This document shows positions 1-7,179 of a DNA stretch of 14,106 nt, piece by piece. The first letter of the stretch is position 1. The number at the start of each line of letters is the position of its first letter. Source of the stretch: Bacteroidales bacterium (GTDB taxonomy: Bacteria; Bacteroidota; Bacteroidia; Bacteroidales; P3); assembly GCA_017507285.1 (NCBI GenBank), contig JAFWBF010000107.1:1-14106 (forward strand), in the 5' to 3' direction. The position numbers and the translations under genes were made by a program. Under the pieces are notes generated by a model, which saw nothing but the letters and a program-made list of their open reading frames with translations, was not told the origin of the DNA and made no database searches.

Positions 1-3000
1 TATAGTTTGATAAATCGTATCAGGCGAATAGATCGAATCATTAACACTGAAATACAATACAGGATTAGTTACACTGCCTGTACCCAAGTTTCTTAATTCC
101 AAGGATATCGTCTCATCGTATAAACCACAACCTTCTCCTGACACTTCGACATTGTCTATTCCAAGATTTAAAGCAGGAATATTTTGAACCCTAATTTGCA
201 CATCCGAACGATAACCCAAACATCCATTGCTATGATATTGAACCAAGTTAGATTCTAATGATCCTAATGACATTAAGTGAGGATTAGCATTACAAATAAC
301 CCAACCTGAAGCTGAATTAGAATTGATATTAACCCTACGTATACCTGCTGAACCCGATGTTAGAGGATAATTACCAGTCCATATAGAGGCCGGAACACCC
401 ATGGATGCCCACGTAGCAGGAAGATTATTCAAAACAACAGCATCCTTGATTACATTTCCATCCTTATATATAATACCTATATTTGGAGATGAACTGACAT
501 TCGTATTAGCGATTGCTGAAAGCGCAAATGACGAATAATGGGTTTGCGAATTAGATACATTTCCTGCTACATATTGAATAACAAATGTAGAACCAGGTTG
601 TATAGTTACATCTGGCAGTACTACTATTTTGTTGTTATATGCATTAGGATTACCATTACTAGCATTAGTTCCTATCATTATCAAGGTGTCACCTGCAATA
701 TTTACAGGGTAATTTCCTACATTAGACAATTCTACTGCCATATTGGTATTATTTGCCATAAACGAAGGATATGGATATGTAATACCGGGATTAGATTTAT
801 GATATTGAACTTCGGTAATTTTCAACAATTCGACATCCGCACGTTGAGATACATAGAATGTAGTATCTCTATACATTGTATCTGTTTGGAATGGTTGTCC
901 TCTGTAAAATTCAGTTTCAGTACTATCATTTTCATACCAATAAACTACACCTGTAGTACCAGGAATTGATATTTGAGTAGCTGTATTATAGTCTATATTT
1001 ACAATTTGAGCAGATGGTGCTTGTAATTGATACAACGAACTTACTATATGAATTACTGTGTCATTCGATCTATCATCATCAGTAGCTAAAGATGTCCATA
1101 ATTTAAATGTGTAATCTCTATCAGTAAAAGCTGCTGTCAAATTTTCAGAAGTAGTTAATCTAAAATGAATAGTATCCATTGATGCTATTGCACGATCGAT
1201 AGTCTGAGATACTTGTCCTGCTCCATCTTTGGTGTAGTAGAATGTTGCACTTTCGGCAGGTATGGTTGCATATCCATAATTCTTCAGAACGACTTCAACA
1301 TTTTCAGTTCCTAATGAACATGATGTAAGTGGCGACAATACCTCTTCAATAGCAAGATTGTTATAAAGAGGAGCCGACTCGTATGCACCAATACAGGGAC
1401 TTACCGAATCTCTGACAGTTCCAAACATATCGGTAGTAACCTCCGGAATAGGAATACCTACATTTTGAATTATAAGACTCAATGTTCTTAAATCCACCTG
1501 TGTTATGTCCAAAAATACCGGTCTTCCAAATATAGAATTTGTATCCCTATCAACTCCGGTAGCTGTACGCAACATTGTTTTCCATGCATCAAAAGTAGCA
1601 GCTTGATCATTTGTATATCTATTCAACAATGCTCCAGGAGAATAATACAAATTATGGTCTATAACATAATTATTATCACTGGGTATAAAATTAAAAGCAT
1701 AGTTATTTTCCGTCATGGAAGCAAATATATTGTTCATAACATAAATATCCGAAGCACCACTACCTCCAATAGTTGCAGATGAAATATTAGATGACGACGA
1801 CACATTGATTTTCGATGTATTGTATACATATTTCATCCTTTCTGTATTCATTATGTTTACCGGAGTATATATAGTAAGATCTGTAGTAGATTCGGTAACA
1901 AACATATTGTTTGCTACTATTGCATAGCTATCAGCAGATCCATTAAAATCAGTTGCACCAAAACAAGATGCCCCATTAGATGAATAAACTTTATTATTCA
2001 ACACCTTACTAGCTCCATAACAACTTTGCAACATTAATACGAAGCTCGGATTGGTCTGAGTATTGTTCAAATAGTTACTATCAATAATAACTGCTATTTG
2101 GTTTGTGGCCCTAATACAAGATTCTTTTGCCATTTCAAAATAGGAATGATATACCCTATTGTTTGAAGCACAATTATCAGATGCAGGACCCATCAAGTTC
2201 AACGATACCACACCACCCTTAAAGTTACAACGAGTAACTGTAAAATCATTAGCACCTCCGGTAAACAATAACGATGTCAATCCCAAAAGAGTACTATCTA
2301 CAAATGTACACGAATCAAATATACATCCGGTACTATTGACACCCAAACTTACGATATATGGCACTGTTGTTCCGGGACGGGATGTAAAATTGATATTCTT
2401 AAATCTGACGTATGAAGTATTTTGCAAATCTAATGCACATGTACCTTGCGAAGGAGTTGTTATAGTAACTGTTCCTGGACCATCCATTGGCTCAAAAGTA
2501 ACAAGATTAGTCGAAGATACACCTTGTATGGAAGGCAATGAGATTAATCTTTCAAATGTACCGGCAGGCAATTTTACCGTAAGCGGACCATTTACACCAC
2601 ATCGATACAAAGCCTCGAATAGTTCATCTATATTATCATAATCAGGAGTTTGACCTCCAACATAACGAACACCCGACATAGGGCCATCGCATGAAATAAA
2701 TGTGGTTCTTGTTGTATCATTAAATGGTTCGTGGTCAATATAGCTATTACCTCCTATTTGCAATGTATCACCAACCCAAGCGACAACCTTTTTAAATCCT
2801 GGTGTAAACTGTGCTGTGGTAGTGATAGTAACAGGGATACTTGTTTGTCCGGGCAATGCACCGGTCCATTGATAAGATTGTGGTGCACCTCCGTCAATAG
2901 TATAATAAATAGTTACGCCGTTTATAGTAGTAATACCCATGTTTCGCAATGAAACTTGTATAGCCGTAGGAGTGTTTGCAGCAGTGGACAAACTTGGCAA

Positions 3001-4647
3001 CAGAACACTTTCCACTCCCAAATCTTTCATAAGAGGTAGATTCTTGTTCATTTTAAATGTAAAAGCTGGACGTTTACTATCTGCAGTTCCATTTTCATAT
3101 ATACAAGCATTCAAACCATAACCAGCATCAAGTCCTATATATAATGTACCTTTATTAGCCACAGTAGGCAACATATTTAAAGTTGTAGATGCACCATCAA
3201 CTCCATTATCGTAACATATCTGCATCAAAATATCGTTTCCGGAATAATAGAACGTATCTATGAAATCAATTGTTGCAATTGTTCCAGCACCAGCAGGAAG
3301 CATAAAGTTTCCTGAATATACCGTTTTCAAATCAAGTGTTGAGAACTTTAGACCTGTAGTATGAGTTGTATTAACATTTTGCATCTTTATAGTAAAGTTG
3401 TTCAACATTGTACCTCCACCACCGGCAAGCCTGAATTGTATTCTAGAAATAGCACCATGCGTGTATCCGGCTACTTCCAAAGTTGCCTTATCATAAACAT
3501 ACTCACTTCGTAAGTCTCCTTCAGCACCAAATGGATGTGCAGATGATGTTGACGATGATTCACCCAACGAAGTTTCTACATTAACACCTCTTATACATGA
3601 ATAATAACTATATGCCGACTCATCGCTTGGAAAAGTCGCTGTATTATGATTGGATGTAGCATCTTTTGCTACTACCCGAAACGAAACAACTGTATCATAT
3701 CCACAGAATGGTATTCTACCACACCATATGTCAGAAGAACCTTCTCTAACCATATTAACTCTTCCGTAAGGTTCGGCACCTAACTTATAGATAATATACA
3801 CAGAATCATTATCCATACCTTGAGCCACAGTTGTAGAAATATTAGCCTTTATAACTACATCACGACTATACGGATGACGTGCCGGACTTGTGGTTGACTG
3901 CACCGGATACTCAACCATCTTTATGGTTGGAGGAACCAATGATGATGGACTTGCATTAACCACAATATTATCTAACAACCAACCATAATATATGGGACGA
4001 CTATCTGAACTTGTAGGCATCGCAGCTTTGGGCAATCTAAAGCGAACCATAATCTTTCGATTGGCAGGTAAAGCACTGGAAAACAATGATCCTAAATTAA
4101 ACCGCTCTTTCTTCCACATAGTATTGTTTGGAGTAACATTATTACCTCCATTCCAATCTACAGGATAGGAATAATCCGAAAAGAAACCATTCAAACTAAA
4201 ATCTTGTGTGCCACCACCCCAAGTTATATCATACTGACTGCTACGCAACTGTGTCCAGTTTACCTCGTCTATTCTTTTTACTTCAACAATCGCACCTCCG
4301 GGAGGGTCGTTATATCCACCCTGAGCAGTTACACTTGATGTCGAAGTAGACCTTACTTTACATATATGCATAAATTCCAATGTTGCATATTGTAAAGATG
4401 GAGCCGTTTGCGACAAATCAATGGTGTCCAACAACAGAATGGCATCTTCGCCGGTTGATTGTTGCAATAACAACGATCTTGAACCAGCCGAGTAGATTGT
4501 TGTACTATAAGTATTACCTCCACTCAAAGTGTAGTTCATTGGACTACCCGATTCGAAACCTGTCGTGTACTTTGTCAATACTTGAGCTTGTAGAGAAAAA
4601 CCCAAAATAAGCCCAAAAATTCCAAAAAGTATTACATGCTTTTTCAT
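1..4647 (-). CDS. Large secreted multidomain surface protein with right-handed beta-helix, CARDB-like and lamin-tail domains (3' end outside window)
   Basis: The reverse strand is open from an ATG at 4647 to the window edge: 1549 codons with no stop, and the C terminus is missing. Residues 1-21 (MKKHVILFGIFGLILGFSLQA) form a Sec signal peptide. By eye the modules are: jelly-roll/MAM-like domain, about 24-231, ending in WLLDNIVV; FN3-like region, about 240-345; a second beta-sandwich, about 355-533; CARDB-like domain, about 540-655; right-handed beta-helix, about 665-1090, with Asn-rich turns and ending in DSVSPCIGAYES; CARDB-like domain, about 1093-1185; Ig-like domain, about 1211-1270; lamin-tail-like domain, about 1273-1462; and the start of another CARDB-like unit from about 1470. 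Similar Bacteroidota proteins are cell-surface or secreted adhesins or carbohydrate-active proteins, often exported by the type IX system. The sorting domain that would prove this would lie beyond the left edge. No catalytic residues are recognised, so enzymatic function is unknown. Confidence 0.9.
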   Translation of the reverse strand, partial: MKKHVILFGIFGLILGFSLQAQVLTKYTTGFESGSPMNYTLSGGNTYSTTIYSAGSRSLLLQQSTGEDAILLLDTIDLSQTAPSLQYATLEFMHICKVRSTSTSSVTAQGGYNDPPGGAIVEVKRIDEVNWTQLRSSQYDITWGGGTQDFSLNGFFSDYSYPVDWNGGNNVTPNNTMWKKERFNLGSLFSSALPANRKIMVRFRLPKAAMPTSSDSRPIYYGWLLDNIVVNASPSSLVPPTIKMVEYPVQSTTSPARHPYSRDVVIKANISTTVAQGMDNDSVYIIYKLGAEPYGRVNMVREGSSDIWCGRIPFCGYDTVVSFRVVAKDATSNHNTATFPSDESAYSYYSCIRGVNVETSLGESSSTSSAHPFGAEGDLRSEYVYDKATLEVAGYTHGAISRIQFRLAGGGGTMLNNFTIKMQNVNTTHTTGLKFSTLDLKTVYSGNFMLPAGAGTIATIDFIDTFYYSGNDILMQICYDNGVDGASTTLNMLPTVANKGTLYIGLDAGYGLNACIYENGTADSKRPAFTFKMNKNLPLMKDLGVESVLLPSLSTAANTPTAIQVSLRNMGITTINGVTIYYTIDGGAPQSYQWTGALPGQTSIPVTITTTAQFTPGFKKVVAWVGDTLQIGGNSYIDHEPFNDTTRTTFISCDGPMSGVRYVGGQTPDYDNIDELFEALYRCGVNGPLTVKLPAGTFERLISLPSIQGVSSTNLVTFEPMDGPGTVTITTPSQGTCALDLQNTSYVRFKNINFTSRPGTTVPYIVSLGVNSTGCIFDSCTFVDSTLLGLTSLLFTGGANDFTVTRCNFKGGVVSLNLMGPASDNCASNNRVYHSYFEMAKESCIRATNQIAVIIDSNYLNNTQTNPSFVLMLQSCYGASKVLNNKVYSSNGASCFGATDFNGSADSYAIVANNMFVTESTTDLTIYTPVNIMNTERMKYVYNTSKINVSSSSNISSATIGGSGASDIYVMNNIFASMTENNYAFNFIPSDNNYVIDHNLYYSPGALLNRYTNDQAATFDAWKTMLRTATGVDRDTNSIFGRPVFLDITQVDLRTLSLIIQNVGIPIPEVTTDMFGTVRDSVSPCIGAYESAPLYNNLAIEEVLSPLTSCSLGTENVEVVLKNYGYATIPAESATFYYTKDGAGQVSQTIDRAIASMDTIHFRLTTSENLTAAFTDRDYTFKLWTSLATDDDRSNDTVIHIVSSLYQLQAPSAQIVNIDYNTATQISIPGTTGVVYWYENDSTETEFYRGQPFQTDTMYRDTTFYVSQRADVELLKITEVQYHKSNPGITYPYPSFMANNTNMAVELSNVGNYPVNIAGDTLIMIGTNASNGNPNAYNNKIVVLPDVTIQPGSTFVIQYVAGNVSNSQTHYSSFALSAIANTNVSSSPNIGIIYKDGNVIKDAVVLNNLPATWASMGVPASIWTGNYPLTSGSAGIRRVNINSNSASGWVICNANPHLMSLGSLESNLVQYHSNGCLGYRSDVQIRVQNIPALNLGIDNVEVSGEGCGLYDETISLELRNLGTGSVTNPVLYFSVNDSIYSPDTIYQTI

Positions 4648-4688
4648 CTTTTGTATGTTTATTTATTATTAATATTCAATTACTTATA

Positions 4689-4724
4689 CTTCAACTGAAG
4701 CAAAAAAAAAATGATTTTTTTTGC
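4689..4724 (-). repeat. Two adjacent dyads, one an A8/T8 hairpin, in the leader of the large gene
   Basis: On the plus strand, GC followed by a run of ten A (4700-4711) is mirrored by eight T followed by GC (4715-4724). This gives a 10-base inverted repeat with a 5-base loop. It abuts a second quasi-palindrome, CTTCAACTGAAG (4689-4700). Both lie between the predicted transcription start (about 4732) and the start codon (4647), so they would be in the 5' leader of the minus-strand mRNA. The A and T runs could be slippage-prone, or the hairpins could affect mRNA stability or translation. The roles are inferred. Confidence 0.5.
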
Positions 4725-4738
4725 CCCAAAAGAACTTA

Positions 4739-4770
4739 CAAATTTATGATTTTTTTCTATGCAAACCAAA
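4739..4770 (-). promoter_or_regulatory. Bacteroidetes-type promoter of the large surface-protein gene
   Basis: Read on the minus strand, TAAATTTG (4746-4739) matches the Bacteroidetes -7 consensus TAnnTTTG exactly. TTTG (4770-4767) lies 20 bases upstream, at the expected -33 position and spacing. Transcription would start near 4732, leaving an untranslated leader of about 85 bases before the ATG at 4647. This is the best promoter match in the window. It is a consensus match only. Confidence 0.7.
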
Positions 4771-5136
4771 CTTTCAAATAGTTTTATTACCAAATTCTTT
4801 CAACCGCAATAAATATATTTCTAATAACCAATATTTTATACGATAAAATATTTTCTATTTTATGTCTCAAATTCATATATTGCCTTTTATGTGTTTACAC
4901 TATCAATGACCATGTTTTCCACTCAAAAAGTTCATAACTCCATATTAAATTCTCCAATCTATATGTTATATCCAGTTAATCAAACACTACTATCATCAAT
5001 CCAAGTTTGGGATTTGAAAATATGGCATAAATGATCCGATACAGAAAAGTAAAAAATTTGAATATTTCGTCAACGCATCTTATTGTTCAATAACAGAAAA
5101 GAATCAACATACCGTATCCATAACAACTCGAAAATT
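4771..5136. other. AT-rich divergent intergenic spacer, left half
   Basis: This is the first half of the spacer between the leftward surface-protein gene and the rightward gene at 5568. No open reading frame with recognisable content, RNA gene or strong hairpin was seen here. The stretch is very AT-rich and carries scattered A and T tracts. Confidence 0.5.
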
Positions 5137-5224
5137 TTACATCACCTCGTAGTTTCAACGAGATCGGGAGAAAAATTCAGCTACATCACGAGGGAATTTC
5201 ACCTACATTACGAGAGATTTTTGA
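5137..5224. repeat. Degenerate 22-base tandem repeat, four units
   Basis: Four consecutive 22-base units start at 5137, 5159, 5181 and 5203. The clearest pair reads CTACATCACGAG (5181) and CTACATTACGAG (5203). The first unit carries TTACATCAC at 5137, and the second is the most degraded. Against the unit at 5181 the others match by hand count at 15, 14 and 16 of 22 positions. The units are contiguous with no spacers, so this is not a CRISPR array. Units 1 and 2 also form a small dyad, CTCGT (5146-5150) with ACGAG (5158-5162). It could be a decayed regulatory array or a fragment of a mobile repeat; the function is unknown. Confidence 0.45.
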
Positions 5225-5271
5225 GACTTTAGATTGCCCAAAATTTGACAGTATACCATTATGGTTGTGAG

Positions 5272-5301
5272 ACCCTATTGTGAACAGATTGACAATAGGG
5301 T
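5272..5301. repeat. Perfect 10-base inverted repeat
   Basis: ACCCTATTGT (5272-5281) and ACAATAGGGT (5292-5301) are perfect reverse complements separated by 10 bases. No T tract follows on either strand, so an intrinsic terminator is unlikely. The half-site spacing would suit a dimeric DNA-binding protein or an RNA hairpin. It lies about 270 bases before the gene at 5568. Confidence 0.5.
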
Positions 5302-5398
5302 ATAAATTAGAACTAAAACAAGTAAGATAACTTAAAAAAATTGCTTACAAGTAATTTGTGGAATTTTTAGGTATTACTTTTTTCACCAAATGAGTTAT

Positions 5399-5419
5399 AA
5401 ATCCTGCTCAAAAGGATTT
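5399..5419. repeat. Small 7-base-pair hairpin
   Basis: AAATCCT (5399-5405) pairs with AGGATTT (5413-5419) across a 7-base loop. It lies just upstream of a possible -7 element at 5426. It is short and could be chance in AT-rich DNA. Confidence 0.3.
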
Positions 5420-5425
5420 CCAAAA

Positions 5426-5433
5426 TATTTTTG
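5426..5433 (+). promoter_or_regulatory. Possible -7 promoter element for the 5568 gene
   Basis: TATTTTTG matches TAnnTTTG exactly, but no TTTG is found at the expected -33 spacing, where the sequence is TCCT. If used, the leader to the ATG at 5568 would be about 130 bases. This is a weak call, because such a motif is expected by chance now and then in AT-rich DNA. Confidence 0.3.
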
Positions 5434-5567
5434 TCCTCACCGACCGATAATTATATCCTACAGTAAAAGAGAAAATTATAGATTTATTATATACTACATA
5501 CATCTTTTACACAATAAAATGAGAAATAATTAGTTTTAGACCATAATATTTATTAGGATAATGAATT

Positions 5568-6059
5568 ATGAAAATCAGTTTCTTTTATACGCCAAAACCA
5601 CGTCAATTTAATTACAACCCTCGTTTTTACGATCCCGAAAGAGAGAAATTCGAAGATTTGAAAGCTAGGTATAAACTCAAAAACAATTACGATGAAATTC
5701 CTCAAGCAGATAATGGTGATTTGGCATATTTCCAAACAAAAATAAAGTCGTTTGACCGAAATAAGAGAAATTCTAATTTCAATGTCGGCAGTTTGTTCAA
5801 AAAGAAAGAGATGCCAAAATTTAACTACAAACCTCGCTTTGCTCAGGATAGCGAAACACCGACAGATGATACTGCGTCCGAAAAAAAAGAAAGTATCTCT
5901 TCTGTTGACCAAATATCATACACAAAGAAAATATCGTTCCGTCGCCCAATAGCGTACGACCGTGAGGACGAAAGCCCTATGGCCGAACATATCCCTACAA
6001 GCAAAATTATTATATACGGAATAGTGATAGTGATTTTACTAGTTTGGATTTTATTATAA
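5568..6059 (+). CDS. Small basic protein with C-terminal membrane anchor and FNYxPRF repeats, function unknown
   Basis: The protein has 163 residues. I do not assign a function. The N terminus reads MKISFFYTPKPRQFNYNPRF followed by YDPEREKFEDL. FNYNPRF (14-20) recurs as FNYKPRF (85-91), and KISF (2-5) recurs at 121-124 before RRPIAYDRE, so the chain looks built from two or three copies of a short motif. The middle is charged and of low complexity. Residues 146-163 form one hydrophobic helix that runs to the C terminus, so it is probably tail-anchored, with the body in the cytoplasm. No signal peptide is seen. Proteins starting with a similar KPRxFNYxPRYYD motif are, to my knowledge, common in Bacteroidales and uncharacterised. 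A minus-strand open frame (5553-5912) overlaps it, but the plus-strand motif repeats and the membrane helix favour this gene. Confidence 0.8.
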   Translation: MKISFFYTPKPRQFNYNPRFYDPEREKFEDLKARYKLKNNYDEIPQADNGDLAYFQTKIKSFDRNKRNSNFNVGSLFKKKEMPKFNYKPRFAQDSETPTDDTASEKKESISSVDQISYTKKISFRRPIAYDREDESPMAEHIPTSKIIIYGIVIVILLVWILL

Positions 6060-6077
6060 ACATTGTGACATAATATT

Positions 6078-6097
6078 CCTAAATAAAGAGTTTTAGG
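6078..6097 (+). terminator. Weak hairpin after the 5568 gene
   Basis: CCTAAA (6078-6083) pairs with TTTAGG (6092-6097), followed by only three T. The stem is short and AT-rich. It lies 19 bases after the stop codon and before the next promoter, which is where a terminator would be expected. The support is marginal. Confidence 0.3.
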
Positions 6098-6105
6098 TTT
6101 CCATG

Positions 6106-6137
6106 TTTCAAATATTCAATATTTTCATGTATTTTTG
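6106..6137 (+). promoter_or_regulatory. Promoter of the TPR lipoprotein-purD unit
   Basis: TATTTTTG (6130-6137) is an exact TAnnTTTG -7 element. TTTC (6106-6109) lies 20 bases upstream, a three-of-four match to the -33 TTTG. A start near 6144 would give a leader of about 18 bases to the ATG at 6162. It is called by consensus and position only. Confidence 0.55.
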
Positions 6138-6161
6138 CAGAAAAATATAACATAATAGATT

Positions 6162-7151
6162 ATGCGTAAATTATTATTAATTACATCTTTATTCGTATTA
6201 TTTGGCATTTATGGATGCGGAAATAATACAGTGGAAAGTAATGCCGAGCATGATGTTTTGGCATTGGTTGATGCAAAATTGAAGAAAGAACCAAAAAATC
6301 CCAAACTACATTACGAGCGAGCATTGGTGCTCATGAAAAAAGACCGTATTGCCGACGCTATCACAAGTATTAGAAACGCTATTCGGTATGATGATGATAA
6401 CATTGACTATTATATACTTTCGGCTGACTTACACCTTCGTAATGTTGATATTAAACAAAGCTATGACGACTTGCAGAAGGCATTGGAATTAGATCCAAAC
6501 AGTGTGGAGGCTTACTCCAAATTAGGAGAAATATCATTCTTTAACCGTGATTACGACCGAGCAATAGAAAGCATAGATAAGGTGATAGAAATTGATCCTA
6601 TTAATGCCAAAGCCTTTTTTATGAAAGGTTTTCTATATAAAGAAACCGGCGACAGCACCAACGCTGTACGCAATTTCCGCAAGGTCATAGAGATAGACCC
6701 AAACTACGTTGATGCATACGAAGAACTAGGACTGCTATATGCCATACATGGAAACAAATTGGGTATAGAATATCTAACCACAGCTATAACCCTTAGTCCA
6801 AACAATATCCAGGCTAGATACGGATTGGCACTACTTTATCAAGATTTGGAAAACTATACACTTGCAGTGGAAGAATACAACAAAATATTGTCTATAGACT
6901 CCACTCATGCCAATTCACTAAACAATCTCGGATATATAGAAATACAACAAGGCAACTACGAAAGTGCAATATCATTCTTCGACAGAGCATTGCTTACAAA
7001 TTCGTTCTTTGTAGAAGCTATTGATAACAAAGGTTATGCCTACGAACTTATGAACAATATAGGCAAAGCAAAAGAAATGTATCAAATGGCATTATCAATA
7101 AACCCTAACTACAAAAATTCATTGGAAGGTCTAAACAGAATAGGGAAATAA
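6162..7151 (+). CDS. TPR-repeat lipoprotein
   Basis: The protein has 329 residues. The N terminus is a lipoprotein signal (MRKLLLITSLFVLFGIYGC) with lipobox I-Y-G-C and lipidated Cys19, so it should be anchored in the inner or outer membrane facing the periplasm. After a short linker the rest is tetratricopeptide repeats. I count about eight 34-residue units, from about 45 to 315, many ending in a typical (E/S)IDP-type or related turn (such as ALELDPNS, VIEIDPIN, VIEIDPNY, ALSINPNY). TPR solenoids bind partner proteins. The specific partner is unknown, and no enzymatic domain is fused. The gene is 28 bases upstream of purD and probably cotranscribed with it, but no functional link to purine synthesis is evident. 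Confidence 0.9.
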   Translation: MRKLLLITSLFVLFGIYGCGNNTVESNAEHDVLALVDAKLKKEPKNPKLHYERALVLMKKDRIADAITSIRNAIRYDDDNIDYYILSADLHLRNVDIKQSYDDLQKALELDPNSVEAYSKLGEISFFNRDYDRAIESIDKVIEIDPINAKAFFMKGFLYKETGDSTNAVRNFRKVIEIDPNYVDAYEELGLLYAIHGNKLGIEYLTTAITLSPNNIQARYGLALLYQDLENYTLAVEEYNKILSIDSTHANSLNNLGYIEIQQGNYESAISFFDRALLTNSFFVEAIDNKGYAYELMNNIGKAKEMYQMALSINPNYKNSLEGLNRIGK

Positions 7152-7179
7152 ATATACTAACAGAAAAATAATCAAAACC

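Noticed and set aside
538..969. Plus-strand open frame opposite the large surface gene, with similar ones at 2159-2641, 2731-2952, 2939-3121 and 4380-4610
   Set aside because: They lie antisense to a 1549-codon continuous frame with clear domain structure, and their translations are Cys/Ile/Tyr- or Pro/Val-rich strings without recognisable motifs.
5137..5224. CRISPR array
   Set aside because: The 22-base units are directly contiguous with no spacers, are degenerate, and have no cas genes nearby.
5553..5912. Minus-strand open frame over the FNYxPRF gene
   Set aside because: The translation is Phe/Ile-rich with no start context or motif, while the plus-strand frame has internal repeats and a sensible C-terminal membrane helix.
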